From: Verrucomicrobiota bacterium
Lineage (GTDB): Bacteria; Verrucomicrobiota; Verrucomicrobiia; Limisphaerales; UBA9464
Assembly: GCA_025363585.1 (NCBI GenBank)
Contig: JANYDN010000362.1
Coordinates: 1-43,885, forward strand
DNA: 43,885 nucleotides
Direction of reading: 5' to 3'
How positions within the stretch are numbered: position 1 is the stretch's first letter; each line of letters starts with the position of its first letter. The notes under the pieces were generated by a model. That model saw only the letters and a program-made list of their open reading frames with translations, had not been told where the DNA came from and searched no databases. This document shows, piece after piece, positions 1 through 10,645 of this stretch. The translations under genes and the position numbers were made by a program.

Positions 1-1
1 C

Positions 2-3000
2 GGCAGGCCGACGATCGATCCGAACGGCCGGATGGAAATCGTCGGGCCCGGCGGCAGGTTTCTTTCATCCGGCGACGATTCGAATCCCGCGGCCATCACC
101 AATCGTGGCGTCGTGGTTTTGTCGACCGCGCTGAGCGAGTCGAGTTCCTCCCTTGTAGAGAATCTCGGCCGCTGGGAATTCGCGGGGGACGACATCCTCG
201 CGGACTATTGCTGCGGCGGCGGGGGCGGGATTTTCCGGAACGGCGGCGAGATCGCGAAGACCTCGGGTCCGGGCACCAGTGGCTTCGGCATCTATCCCCT
301 CCTCGATTCGGGGACGCTCACGGTCTCCAACGGCGTGTTCAACGTCTCGCAAAACGGGACGCTGACCGCCGACTCCACGCTCAGACTGGTCGTTCCCGGG
401 GCCTCGATCGCGGCGGCGGGAGGCGCGTTGAACCTCGGCGGCGAACTCGTCGTCGCGCTCGCGCCCGGATTCGTCCCGGCGGACGGGCAATCGTTCGTGG
501 TCGCGATGGGGAATCCGCGCCTCGGAAGTTTTTCGGACACCACGCTGCCGCCGTTGCCGGCGGGATTGAATTGGTCGCTCGACCAGAACGACACGACCGT
601 CACGCTCTCCGTCACGGCGGATCCGTGCCTCGCGAACGGCTTTCTGGGTTGGTGGACGGGCGAGGGCAACGCCGACGACGCGACGGCGAACCACCACGGC
701 ACCCTGAAGGGCAACGTCACGTTCACGAACGGCATCGTTGGGAAAGCCTTCGTGCTGGACGGATCTTCCTACGTGGACCTCGGCACTTGGACGCCGGGCT
801 CGCAATGGAGCGTCGACGCCTGGGTCAACGCGGCGACGGCACCGGCGGGACAGCACATGGTGATCGGCGCCGCCGGCGGTTGCCTCGACTGGGGCATCGT
901 GTTGCAGGACGGGCAATGGGGCATCGACTACCGGCCGCCCGGTGGCTGCGGCGCCACGCTGTCGAGCGGGAGCGTCGCGGAGTTGGATCGCTGGTACCAC
1001 GTGGCCGGGACGTGCGACGGGCATACGGTCCGCTTGTTCGTCGATGGACAGCCCGTCGCGAGCGTCGCGTCGGAGCCGAATTACCAGCCCTACAATGTCA
1101 TTCGCATCGGCAACGAGGCCTGCTGCGGGAACTATTTCGCGGGAGCGGTCGACGAAGCCGGCATCCACGGCCGCGCGATGCGACCCGAGGAAATCCTCGC
1201 GATCTACCAATCCGGAAACCGCGGCCGATGCGGCCAGTCGGGACTTTACGTCGCGCGCGTCCTGCCCGGCGGGATCGTGAATTCAAACGTCTCGCGACTG
1301 ACCGTGCGGTTCAGCGTGCCGATCCAGCCGGCGACGTTCGCGGCCGACGACATCAAGGTCACCAGCCCCTCGGGGCCCGTGCAAACGTCCGGCGCCACGA
1401 TCACGCCGGTGGGCGACAGCCGTAGCTATTTCGTGGACCTGCCGACGATGACCCAGGACGGCGTCTATTCGGTCGTCGTCGGCCCGAACATCCTCGACCT
1501 CGGTGGCAACGCCTTCATCGCGGGACTTCCGACCACCAACACCTTCGCGATCGACCACGCCGGCCCGCGCGTCGTTTCCGTGTTGCCCGCCTCTCCCGCG
1601 ACGAACCGCGTGGACTTCATCGACGTGACCTTCGACGCGCCGATCAACCCGGACAGCATCGCGGCGAACGATCTGGTCGTCGTCGGGGCGTCGGTGCCGA
1701 CGGTGGGCGCGCCGCAAAAGACGGGCGACGCCACCTGGCGGTTCCCGCTCGCGACGCCGCTCGCGGTGGGTTCCTACACGATCAAGGTGGGACCGGGAAT
1801 CCTCGACGTCGCGGGCAACGCGATGGACCAAAACCAAAACGGAACGGGCGGCGAGACGCCGGGCGACGTGTATTCCCGGACGCTCGACGTTTCCGGCGCC
1901 GACCTTGCGGTGACCTCCGTGACCGCGCCGGCATTGGCGCAGATGGGCCAGGGCATCCAGGTCGTTTTCGCGATCACCAACCAAGGCGCCGCGTTCGCAG
2001 CGGGCCCATGGCAGAATGATTTCCTGCTGGCGACCGACGCCAATGGCAACAACACGACGGTGATTGGGTCCGCTCCGTTCAACGGCATCCTGCCGCCCCA
2101 CACCTCCGTCGTGCTCACGCAGCAGGTCATTCTTCCCGGCGGCGTCACGGGCGCGCGCTTCGTGGGCGTGCTCGCGGATTCGGAGGCGCAGGTGGTCGAG
2201 ACCACGCGCGCCAACAACCGGCGGTTCGCATCCCCGGCCGTCGCGATCAACGCGGCGGATCTCGTCGTCCAATCGCTCGGTTCTCCGGCGAACGCGGTTT
2301 TCGGCGAGACGGTGACGGTGACGTGGACCGTTAGGAATTCCGGCAGCGCGCCGACCCTCGCGCAATGGAACGACCAAGTGTACCTCGCGCGGACCGCCGG
2401 TTCGCTGTCCGGTGCCGCGCTGCTCGCGACGCTTCCCTCGACGACGCTTGCCGCGGGCGCGAGTTACAACCGGAGCACGCCGGCGCGACTGCCGCTGTCG
2501 GCGGATTTCGCGACGGGACCTTATTTCATCGTCGTGGTCGCCGACGCAGGCGACGCGCAGTCGGAGGCAAACGAAGGCAACAACACGGCGAGCAAGGCGC
2601 TGTCCGGGAAATTGCCGCCGCTTCCCGACCTCGCCGTCGATTCACTCGTCGTGCCGCCGACCGGGGTCGCGGGCACGGACCTGCAGTTCGTGTGGGCGAT
2701 CACGAATCGCGGCACGTTTGCCGCGGTGGGCGCGTGGGACGAACAACTCTCGATCTCGAACGCGCCCGGCAAGCTCACGCCGCTCGTGACCTTCCGCTTC
2801 ACGAACTCGCTCGCCGCTGGCGACTCGCTCGTCCGCACCCAGGTCTTCACGCTTCCCGAAACCCTTTCCGCGGGAAGCCCGACCTTCCACCTCGCGGTCG
2901 ACACCGGCCTCGAGATCGTCGAGTCGAACGAGACCAACAACATCACCGGCGCGACGAATGCCACGGTGTTGCCGGCCGCATTGACGCTCATCCTCGATCC

Positions 3001-6000
3001 CAACGACGTGAAGGAAGGCGACGTCATCCATGCGCTCCTCGTGCGCAACAGCGATCCCTCCCTGCCGCTCACGGTCACGCTCCTCAACTCGCTGCCGGAT
3101 TCGCTCTCGGCGCCGGCCCAGATCGTCATCCCCGCGGGCGCGTCCGTCGCGACCGTGGATTTTCCCACGGTCGCGGACCACGTGGTCGACCCGGACCAGA
3201 TCGGCCAATTGGATGCACGCGCGGCCAATCATTTCGGTGCGTCGGCCGTGTTCACGATCCGCAACACGGACCTGCCAAAACTGACGGTCGCGCTCTCGAC
3301 GAACCAGATCCACGAGGGACAGACCGTGGCGATCACGGTGTCGCGCGACGGTCCCGTGGACCTTTCGTTGCCGTTCTTCATCAGCGGCACCGATCCGGTT
3401 CGCCTCGCCCTTCCCGGCGACCTTTCGATTCCTGCCGGCCAGGCAAGCCTCGTGATCGCCGGAATCGCGACCGACAACAACCACATCGAGGGAACCGCGG
3501 ACATCACGATCACGGCGGCTGCTGCCGGGTTCGCGCAGGTACCCGCGAAGTTGTCCGTCTTCGACGACGACCTGCCGGCGATCCGGCTGACGGTGGCCTC
3601 GACGAACATCAGCGAGGCGGGCGGGCCGCAGGCCACGGTCGGGACCGTGACGCGCTTCGGGTCGGCCATTCGCCCCGTGGTTTTGGAACTCCGGAATTCG
3701 CGGCCCGACCTGATCGTGGTGCCGCAGGTGATCAGCATCGCCGCCGGTCGCACGAACTTCAGTTTCCCGATCGCGGCGATCGACGACAAACTCGTGAACG
3801 GAACGCGCCCGGTCGGACTCCGCGTCTTCATCCGCGAGTCCGGATCGCTCGCCATCGTGGGCGAAGGCGAGGGCGTCGAACTGTCGGTGCTCGACGACGA
3901 CGGCCCGACCCTCGCGCTGACGCTTGACCGCGACCTCGTGCGCGAGGGAATCGCGAACGCCGCCGCCGGGACCGTGACGCGCAACACGCCCACGACCGAC
4001 CCGCTGCTGGTGACGCTCGCGAGCAGCAACATAGGCGAGGCCACGGTGCCCCCGACGGTGACGATCCCGGCGGGCCAAGCCTCGGCAGCGTTCGGCATCA
4101 CGTCGATCGACGACCACGTGAAGGACGGCAACAAGCCGGTGATCTTCATGGCGACGGCCCCGGGCTTCACGCTCGGCAGCGCGAACCTGGTGGTGTCGGA
4201 CGTCGATCTTCCCGACCTCGTCGTGACCCGCATCACGGCGCCGACCGGCGGCGAAACCGAATCGCTCGCGGGCACCTCGTACCGCGTCGAGAACCACGGC
4301 GTGACGTCGACGGACGGGGCGTTCACGACGCGGATTTTCCTGAACACGGATCCGGTCGCCGGCGGCGGGACTTTGATCGGGCAGTACACCTACCCCGACC
4401 CGCTCGCGCCGGGGCAATTCTTCGAGCAGACGCTCCAGTTCAAGCTGCCGCAGGGCGTCGGCACGTACTGGCTCTCCGCGGTCACCGACGCGGGCGAGGC
4501 CATCAACGAGGTCCGCGAGGACAACAACACGCTGACCGCGTCGACCGCGATCGTGGTGAAGGCCGCCTATTCGGCGACGGTCATCGCGGACGTCCATTCG
4601 GCGGTCGCGGGCCAACCGGTCCCTCTCCATGGCAGCGCGAAGCGCACCGACGGAACGCCGGCGGCCCACGTGCAGGTGGCGATCCAACTCGGCGTGCGCG
4701 GGTTCCAGCGGGTGATCCGCGTGGTGACCGACGACGCCGGGAAATTCACGACCGTCTTCACGCCGCTGCCGGGCGAGGCGGGCATCTATGACGTCGGCGC
4801 CACGCACCCGGGCGTGCCGTCGGCCCCGGTGCAGGACCACTTCAGCATCCTCGGCTTCGCTCCTTCCGGCGGTGCGTCGTTCGCGCTCGTGCCGGGCGAT
4901 ATCAAGTCCGCGACCGTCCCGCTGCTCAATCTCAGCGACATCCCGCTCCACGGGCTCGCCGCGTCCGTCATCGCGCAACCGCCGAACCTCGACGTGAAGG
5001 TCACGCTGGATTCGACGTCGCTCGGCGGCTTCGGAACGAACCACGCGACGGTACTGGTGACGGTCAAGGAGAACACCTTCACGTCGGGAACGTTCGGGAT
5101 CCTGATCACCTCGTCCGAGGGCCCGCAGGCGCAGTTCGGCGTCTCGTTCAACCTCGCGTTGCCCCACGCGCAACTCGTCGCGATCCCGCCGTCGCTCGAC
5201 GCCGGCATGGTGCGGGGCGGGCAGACCAGCGTGGCGTTCGACTTCGTGAACGTCGGCGGCGCGACGTCGGGACCGGTCCGCATCGCGTTGCCCGACGCGC
5301 CGTGGCTCAGCGTGGCGACCGCGGACACTTTCCCGCCGATGGCACCCGGCCAGACGAACCACGTCACGTTGCTCCTCTCGCCCGCGACCGACCTCGACCT
5401 AGGGCCCTACGACGGGGCGATCGCGATCGACGACACGGGAAGCGGCCTCGCCGTGCCGTTCCACTTCATCACCAAATCGGACGCGCTGACCGACCTGCTG
5501 GTGAAATGCGAGGACGAGTTCACCTATTACGGCGAGGGCGCTCCCCGCGTGACCAACGCGGTCGTGACCGTGCGCGACGCGGTGACGAAGGAGGCGATCG
5601 CGACCGGTCCGGTGGACGCCTCCGGCCAATTCCACGCCGCGGGAATCCCCGAGGGCAACTACATCGTCGAATCCAGCGCCGACCAACACCAGCCCGCGGC
5701 CGACGCCGTGAAGGTGATCGCCGGCACGACCAACCAGGTGTCGGCGTTCTTGTCGCGCCAGTTGGTGGAATACATCTGGACCGTGGTCCCGACGGAGATC
5801 GAGGACCGGACGCACATCGTGATCGAGACGATTTTCGAGACCGTGGTGCCGGCGCCGGTGGTGATCATCGACCCGAGCTCGATCGACCTCGATGAAATGG
5901 TCGGCGACGAGATGCAGGTCGACCTTGCGATCTCGAACCACGGGTTGATCGCGGCGCAGAATTTCCGGCTCGAGTTCGACGGGCATCCCGACTTCACGTT

Positions 6001-9000
6001 CACGCCGTTGATCGACCAGTTGGGCACGCTCCCGGCGAACAGCGCGTACGTCATCCCGCTGATCATCCGTCGGGCCGGCACGACGCCGGGCGCGCGGAAC
6101 ACGCGTTCGGCGGGACTTGCCGCCACGCCCGGGGCGCCTTGCGGCGCGGCGGGTCGCGGCATCCACGAGTTGAAGTGCGGCAAGGTGAAGACCTACGTCA
6201 CCCCGATCACATTCCGCAACGCGTCCAAAAACTGCGGCGGGGGTGGCGGGGGTGGCGGGGGTGGAGGCGGTGGCGGTGGCGGAGGTGGGTACGGCTACAT
6301 GGGCGGCGGCGCGCTCTCGGGACCGGGCTCGGGACCCTATCCGTTCGTCAGCAAACGCACGTTCCAGGAAGACCCGGTCTGCGATTGCGATACGAAAACC
6401 TTCAAGGCGTCGTGCTTCGAGGTCGGCGTCAGCAGCCTGCTCGGCAAATTTGCCGAAGGCGCGGCCAACGCGGCCCTCAAGTCGTTCGAGGGCAAGGCCG
6501 AGCTCAATCTCAAGGGCGCCGCGAAGATTTGCACTTGCTGCGACGACAAGGGCAGCGGTCTCAAGATCGACGCGAACGCCGACATGGAAGGCGCCGTGAG
6601 CATCCGCGTCCCGATCGTCGGCGGTGATCTCAAAATCGACTACGATGCGGCCGGGACGAAGTTCGAAGGGAGCGCGATCGGCGGTTGCTTCCTCACCCCG
6701 CAGGTCAGCCTCAAGGGCAGCGTGCAGGTCCAGACCGGCTGCCATTTCAGCGACCCGAAATACTGCGCGTCGGTCTCCGCGGGCGGCCAGTTGACGGGCT
6801 CCTGCGAACTCGGCGGCGGGATCAAGGTCACCACCGCGGGCGTGAAGGTCGAGGAGAAGGCCAAGTTCTTCGCCGCCATCAAGGGCGGCATCGAGGCCTC
6901 CTACAGCGGATGCTCCGGCGGCGCCAACGTCGTGAAGGTCTGCCGCACGCCGATCGTCGCCGAGGTCGGGGCCGAGTTCGCCCACAACGGCTACAAGGCC
7001 ACGCCGAAATTCAGCCAGGAGCTCGTGCCCAAGGATTGCCCGGGCAGCAACCCGCCGAGGTTCGACGACATCGGCGAAGACGTGCAGCGCCAGATGGAGG
7101 ACTTCACGCAGGCGATGTTCGTCAAACTGTTCGAGGCGCATCCGGAGTTCGCCCGGCGCGAGATCATCCGCCAGGCCCTCGCGACGCACGTCTCGGCCGG
7201 CGGCAACGCGGCCCTCGCGGCCGTGCCCGCGCGCGACCCGTTCTCCGAGGCCGTCCACATCGTCGCGAGCCGCTACGGTCTCGCGAAGCTCGCTTCCGCG
7301 CCGGCCACGGTCGCGTCCGCCGCCACGACGGCCCCGAAGGCCAACGCCTCCCGCCGCGCCGCGCTGCCCGCCGACGAGGCCGGCATCTGCGCCCGCGTGA
7401 AGATCCGCCTCGACCAGGACCTCATCCTCACGCGCAACGCCTTCAACGCGACGCTCGAGCTCATCGACCTCGACGCGGTCAACGACATCGAGGACGTCAA
7501 CGTCAGCGTCGAGGTCTACGACGCCGACGGCCACGCGGTCACCGACCTCTTCGGCGTGCGCCCGCCCGTGTTGAACGGGATCAACGCCGTCGACGGCACC
7601 GGCATCATCGCCGCCAACAGTTCCGGCTCGGCGTCGTTCATCCTCGTTCCCACCCGCGACGCGGCGCCCGAACAGGACACCGTCTACGGCGTCGGCGGAT
7701 TCCTCAGTTACACCGTCGCCGGCAAGAAGGTCGGCGTGCCGCTCGTTCCCGTGCCCATCACGGTGCGTCCCGACCCGCTCCTCGTGGTGCAGTACTTCCA
7801 CGAGCGCGACGTCTTCAGCGACGATCCGTTCACGCACGACATCATCGAGCCGACCGTTCCGTTCAACCTGGCCGTGATGGTTTCCAACAAGGGACACGGC
7901 GAGGCCAAGAACGTGCGGATCGTGTCGAGCCAACCGCAGATCGTGGACAACGAGAAAGGCCTCGCGATCCAGTTCAAGATCATCGGCACCCAGGTCGAGG
8001 GCCTGGACGTCGACCCGTCGCTCACCGCGACTTTCGGGTCAATCAAACCCGGCACGCGCGCGATCGGGCGCTGGTTGCTGACGTCCACGCTCCAGGGACT
8101 TTTCGTGGATTACAAAGCCACGTTCGAACACGTCGACAGCCTCGGGAAAACCAACCTGTCGCTCATCGACGCGGTGACCATCCACGAGATGATCCACCTC
8201 GTGCAGGCCGACCGGCAATTCGAGGACGGACGGCCGGACTTCCTGGTGAACGACAAGTTGGACAACAACAACTTCCCGGACACGCTCTACCTGAGCGACG
8301 GCACCACGAACAACGTGCAGACCGTGCAGCAGGCACAGACCGACGGCACCCCGACGGTCGCGAACCCGCAGGTGCAGCTGACCGCGACGATGCCCGACGG
8401 ATGGGGATACCTGCTCGTGCCCGAACCGTCGAACGGCGTCCTCGAGTTGACGAGGGTCGAACGCGGCGACGGAAGCGTCGTGGGCCTCGGCACCAACGTC
8501 TGGGTGACCGATCGAACGTTCGTCGGCGGCAGCCAACGCCCGCGCAACGAGTGGAACCTGCACTTGCTGGACCACGCGAGCACGGGCATCTACACGCTGT
8601 ACTACGCGGAACGCTCGAAGGCGGACACCACGGCGCCGACAAGCCAAGTGTACCCGTTGCCGGAAAATAGTTTCGGCACGATCCCGGTGCTGTGGGACGG
8701 CGGCGATGAACCCGGCGGCAGCGGACTCGCGGGCTTCGACATCTTCGTTTCCGAAAACAACGGCGCCTTCGTGCCGTGGATCCAATCCACCACGTCGCGC
8801 GGCGGCGTCTACAAGGGGAAATCCGGCGCGTCGTACGCGTTCTACAGCGTGGCCTTCGACATCGTCGGCAACCGCGAGCCGGCGCCAGCCGTGCCGGACG
8901 CGACCACCACGGTGAGCCGCACCAACACGCCGCCGCGCATCGTGGTGCCCGCCGTGGCCACCATCGACGAGGGGACCACGCTCGACCTGCCGCTCGTGGC

Positions 9001-10132
9001 GATCGACGGCGAGGTGCCGCCGCAGACGCTCGCGTGGAGCGTGGGTCCCGACGCGCCGCCGGGACTCCAGATCAACGCGGCCACGGGCCGGCTGGCGTGG
9101 CCGACGGGCGAGGGCAACGGCCCGAGCACGAACGTCTTCACGGTGCGAGTCCAGGACAACGGCACGCCCAGCTTCTCCGACACGGCGAAGGTCACCGTGG
9201 TCGTGCGCGAGGTGAACGTGGCGCCCCAACTCGACCCGATCGCGGACATCGTCGTGGGCGAGGACCAGCTCGTGTCGTTCACGGCGGGCGCGTCGGACGC
9301 GGACCTGCCGCCACAGACGTTGTCGTTCCGGCTCGATCCGGGCGCGCCCACCGGCGCCAGCGTGGATCCGGTGACGGGTGTGTTCAGGTGGACCCCGAGC
9401 CGGTTGCAGGGCGGCACGACGAACGTCATGACGCTCGTGGCGAGCGACAACGGCAACCCGGTGCTCACGGCACACCGCGAGTTCCGGGTCATCGTGCTCG
9501 ACACCGAGGGCGACTTCGCGGTGTCGCTGGGCAACACCAACGTCGCCCGCGGGACGTTCGCGGCGGTTCCGGTGCGGTTGAATTCGCCGATCCATCTGGC
9601 CGGCGTGAGCTTCGCGCTCGACGTGCCGAACCCGCGGCTCGACCAACTCAGCGTCGTTCCGTTGGCCGCCGAGCTCTCGACCGCGACGCTCCATCCCGGG
9701 GCCACGGGCCACTACCAGGTCGACTTCACGACGATCCCCGGCTCGTTCCTGACGGGCGACCGAGCGATCGCCGACCTCCGTTTCCGCGCGGTTCCCGGCA
9801 CCGATTCCGCGCTCCAACCACTCGATCTTTCGTTGTTGGTCGGGTTGAAGACGGACGGCACGAGCGTGACGAGCCGAAGCGTCACCGGCGGCAGGGTCGT
9901 GATCGTCGGAGGGCAACCGTATCTCGAGGCCAGCGTCGCGGACGGCGCGTCGCGCGGCATCAAGCTGTTCGGCACTCCCGGCGTGTCCTACCGGATCGAG
10001 TCGTCCGTCGTGCTCGATCCGAAGGCGACGTGGACGTTGCGGGCGCCGGTGACGTTGACCGGGAGCTCGACCAACGTCGTGGTTCCGCCGAGCGGCGCGG
10101 ATGTCGAGTTCTTCCGGGCGCGGGTGCCGTAA
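2..10132 (+). CDS. Giant modular secreted/surface protein (LamG, Ig-like, CARDB, Calx-beta), 5' partial
   Basis: The frame is open to the left edge, so the Met at 32 is probably internal: what follows it is not a signal peptide, and the start lies outside the window. At least 3376 residues are visible. Order, counted from the Met at 32: beta-helix-like Gly/Thr/Asn-rich stretch (1-200); LamG/concanavalin-like domain (about 198-400); two bacterial Ig-like domains with VxxVxP starts (404-620); three CARDB domains beginning ADLAV, ADLVV, PDLAV (623-985); four Calx-beta-like repeats (985-1392); a fourth CARDB (1394-1510); an Ig-like and a carboxypeptidase-regulatory-like fold (1511-1910); a poly-Gly tract (about 2068-2090); a Cys-rich unknown region (2100-2350); two putative-Ig/cadherin-like repeats near 2970-3165; a cohesin-like segment (about 3170-3290); and a C-terminal module with YRIESS and FFRARVP. 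Such proteins are usually exported and mediate adhesion or matrix functions; the specific role here is unknown. Confidence 0.93.
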   Translation, partial: GRPTIDPNGRMEIVGPGGRFLSSGDDSNPAAITNRGVVVLSTALSESSSSLVENLGRWEFAGDDILADYCCGGGGGIFRNGGEIAKTSGPGTSGFGIYPLLDSGTLTVSNGVFNVSQNGTLTADSTLRLVVPGASIAAAGGALNLGGELVVALAPGFVPADGQSFVVAMGNPRLGSFSDTTLPPLPAGLNWSLDQNDTTVTLSVTADPCLANGFLGWWTGEGNADDATANHHGTLKGNVTFTNGIVGKAFVLDGSSYVDLGTWTPGSQWSVDAWVNAATAPAGQHMVIGAAGGCLDWGIVLQDGQWGIDYRPPGGCGATLSSGSVAELDRWYHVAGTCDGHTVRLFVDGQPVASVASEPNYQPYNVIRIGNEACCGNYFAGAVDEAGIHGRAMRPEEILAIYQSGNRGRCGQSGLYVARVLPGGIVNSNVSRLTVRFSVPIQPATFAADDIKVTSPSGPVQTSGATITPVGDSRSYFVDLPTMTQDGVYSVVVGPNILDLGGNAFIAGLPTTNTFAIDHAGPRVVSVLPASPATNRVDFIDVTFDAPINPDSIAANDLVVVGASVPTVGAPQKTGDATWRFPLATPLAVGSYTIKVGPGILDVAGNAMDQNQNGTGGETPGDVYSRTLDVSGADLAVTSVTAPALAQMGQGIQVVFAITNQGAAFAAGPWQNDFLLATDANGNNTTVIGSAPFNGILPPHTSVVLTQQVILPGGVTGARFVGVLADSEAQVVETTRANNRRFASPAVAINAADLVVQSLGSPANAVFGETVTVTWTVRNSGSAPTLAQWNDQVYLARTAGSLSGAALLATLPSTTLAAGASYNRSTPARLPLSADFATGPYFIVVVADAGDAQSEANEGNNTASKALSGKLPPLPDLAVDSLVVPPTGVAGTDLQFVWAITNRGTFAAVGAWDEQLSISNAPGKLTPLVTFRFTNSLAAGDSLVRTQVFTLPETLSAGSPTFHLAVDTGLEIVESNETNNITGATNATVLPAALTLILDPNDVKEGDVIHALLVRNSDPSLPLTVTLLNSLPDSLSAPAQIVIPAGASVATVDFPTVADHVVDPDQIGQLDARAANHFGASAVFTIRNTDLPKLTVALSTNQIHEGQTVAITVSRDGPVDLSLPFFISGTDPVRLALPGDLSIPAGQASLVIAGIATDNNHIEGTADITITAAAAGFAQVPAKLSVFDDDLPAIRLTVASTNISEAGGPQATVGTVTRFGSAIRPVVLELRNSRPDLIVVPQVISIAAGRTNFSFPIAAIDDKLVNGTRPVGLRVFIRESGSLAIVGEGEGVELSVLDDDGPTLALTLDRDLVREGIANAAAGTVTRNTPTTDPLLVTLASSNIGEATVPPTVTIPAGQASAAFGITSIDDHVKDGNKPVIFMATAPGFTLGSANLVVSDVDLPDLVVTRITAPTGGETESLAGTSYRVENHGVTSTDGAFTTRIFLNTDPVAGGGTLIGQYTYPDPLAPGQFFEQTLQFKLPQGVGTYWLSAVTDAGEAINEVREDNNTLTASTAIVVKAAYSATVIADVHSAVAGQPVPLHGSAKRTDGTPAAHVQVAIQLGVRGFQRVIRVVTDDAGKFTTVFTPLPGEAGIYDVGATHPGVPSAPVQDHFSILGFAPSGGASFALVPGDIKSATVPLLNLSDIPLHGLAASVIAQPPNLDVKVTLDSTSLGGFGTNHATVLVTVKENTFTSGTFGILITSSEGPQAQFGVSFNLALPHAQLVAIPPSLDAGMVRGGQTSVAFDFVNVGGATSGPVRIALPDAPWLSVATADTFPPMAPGQTNHVTLLLSPATDLDLGPYDGAIAIDDTGSGLAVPFHFITKSDALTDLLVKCEDEFTYYGEGAPRVTNAVVTVRDAVTKEAIATGPVDASGQFHAAGIPEGNYIVESSADQHQPAADAVKVIAGTTNQVSAFLSRQLVEYIWTVVPTEIEDRTHIVIETIFETVVPAPVVIIDPSSIDLDEMVGDEMQVDLAISNHGLIAAQNFRLEFDGHPDFTFTPLIDQLGTLPANSAYVIPLIIRRAGTTPGARNTRSAGLAATPGAPCGAAGRGIHELKCGKVKTYVTPITFRNASKNCGGGGGGGGGGGGGGGGGGYGYMGGGALSGPGSGPYPFVSKRTFQEDPVCDCDTKTFKASCFEVGVSSLLGKFAEGAANAALKSFEGKAELNLKGAAKICTCCDDKGSGLKIDANADMEGAVSIRVPIVGGDLKIDYDAAGTKFEGSAIGGCFLTPQVSLKGSVQVQTGCHFSDPKYCASVSAGGQLTGSCELGGGIKVTTAGVKVEEKAKFFAAIKGGIEASYSGCSGGANVVKVCRTPIVAEVGAEFAHNGYKATPKFSQELVPKDCPGSNPPRFDDIGEDVQRQMEDFTQAMFVKLFEAHPEFARREIIRQALATHVSAGGNAALAAVPARDPFSEAVHIVASRYGLAKLASAPATVASAATTAPKANASRRAALPADEAGICARVKIRLDQDLILTRNAFNATLELIDLDAVNDIEDVNVSVEVYDADGHAVTDLFGVRPPVLNGINAVDGTGIIAANSSGSASFILVPTRDAAPEQDTVYGVGGFLSYTVAGKKVGVPLVPVPITVRPDPLLVVQYFHERDVFSDDPFTHDIIEPTVPFNLAVMVSNKGHGEAKNVRIVSSQPQIVDNEKGLAIQFKIIGTQVEGLDVDPSLTATFGSIKPGTRAIGRWLLTSTLQGLFVDYKATFEHVDSLGKTNLSLIDAVTIHEMIHLVQADRQFEDGRPDFLVNDKLDNNNFPDTLYLSDGTTNNVQTVQQAQTDGTPTVANPQVQLTATMPDGWGYLLVPEPSNGVLELTRVERGDGSVVGLGTNVWVTDRTFVGGSQRPRNEWNLHLLDHASTGIYTLYYAERSKADTTAPTSQVYPLPENSFGTIPVLWDGGDEPGGSGLAGFDIFVSENNGAFVPWIQSTTSRGGVYKGKSGASYAFYSVAFDIVGNREPAPAVPDATTTVSRTNTPPRIVVPAVATIDEGTTLDLPLVAIDGEVPPQTLAWSVGPDAPPGLQINAATGRLAWPTGEGNGPSTNVFTVRVQDNGTPSFSDTAKVTVVVREVNVAPQLDPIADIVVGEDQLVSFTAGASDADLPPQTLSFRLDPGAPTGASVDPVTGVFRWTPSRLQGGTTNVMTLVASDNGNPVLTAHREFRVIVLDTEGDFAVSLGNTNVARGTFAAVPVRLNSPIHLAGVSFALDVPNPRLDQLSVVPLAAELSTATLHPGATGHYQVDFTTIPGSFLTGDRAIADLRFRAVPGTDSALQPLDLSLLVGLKTDGTSVTSRSVTGGRVVIVGGQPYLEASVADGASRGIKLFGTPGVSYRIESSVVLDPKATWTLRAPVTLTGSSTNVVVPPSGADVEFFRARVP

Positions 10133-10150
10133 CCGGACGGCAATATCACG

Positions 10151-10194
10151 AGCGGTGTCGCGGCCGATCGAGGTCGCGGCACCGCTTCTTTTTT
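10151..10194 (+). terminator. Rho-independent terminator of the giant protein gene
   Basis: A 15-bp stem (10151-10165 pairing with 10172-10186, with only G-T wobbles) closes a six-base loop and is followed by TCTTTTTT. It lies 19 bases after the stop codon of the giant gene, so it should end that transcript. Confidence 0.9.
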
Positions 10195-10268
10195 GGGGAG
10201 GCAGACGACAGGTTGAGAGATTCGGCCAGTTGTTCCTCAGATCTGGCAGTGAATTCCAAAGTCACACT

Positions 10269-10499
10269 TCATCTGCCGAGTCGGATTTGGTGCGGAATCT
10301 CGGCCAAAGCCGATTGCGAAGATCTCCGTTTGGAAGCGAGGCGGCGATCTTCGGTTCTTTTGCGCAACCGAGCGAGATAGGCACGCCGCTCTGCCTTTCC
10401 GAGAAAATTCACACGGGCCATCTCGTCGCCAAAGGCGCGGCGATGAAACTCCCATTCCAACCGCCTGACGATCTTGAGAGTTGCCGCATCCAGCTTCAT
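10269..10499 (-). CDS. Small basic hypothetical protein (76 aa), doubtful
   Basis: The candidate starts MKLDAATLKIVRRLEWEF and continues as a basic, helix-prone sequence rich in Arg, Lys and Glu (for example MARVNFLGKAERRAYLARL). The same frame stays open upstream through the tRNA-Asn gene, but that part reads as tRNA antisense, so Met 10499 is the sensible start. No convincing ribosome binding site is seen, and base composition is lower in GC than in the neighbouring genes. I recognise no family. It could be a short acquired gene, a remnant of an element inserted next to the tRNA, or a chance ORF. Confidence 0.35.
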   Translation of the reverse strand: MKLDAATLKIVRRLEWEFHRRAFGDEMARVNFLGKAERRAYLARLRKRTEDRRLASKRRSSQSALAEIPHQIRLGR

Positions 10500-10645
10500 C
10501 GTCAGTCCACGGCCAGAGGAGAGCCGAAGCGCATTTTGGGGAGTTTCCAAGGACGAAGTCCGTGTGTCCCGAGACGGATTGCGGCGGATTCTATCGTTGG
10601 AAGGAAATCCAACAGCGCGTTCGTGATCCACCCAGACTTGGGGAT

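Noticed and set aside
32-34. ATG at 32 as the true start of the giant protein
   Set aside because: The frame is open upstream to the edge and no signal peptide or ribosome binding site is seen; the real start is probably left of the window.
2642-5362. Long minus-strand ORF (906 codons) and other antisense ORFs inside the giant gene
   Set aside because: GC-rich coding DNA gives long open antisense frames; the translations are Arg/Asp/Gly/Val-rich without domains.
6234-6290. Poly-Gly tract as a possible frameshift or assembly error
   Set aside because: The frame and conserved-looking sequence continue on both sides, and GGN repeats as linkers are common in such proteins.
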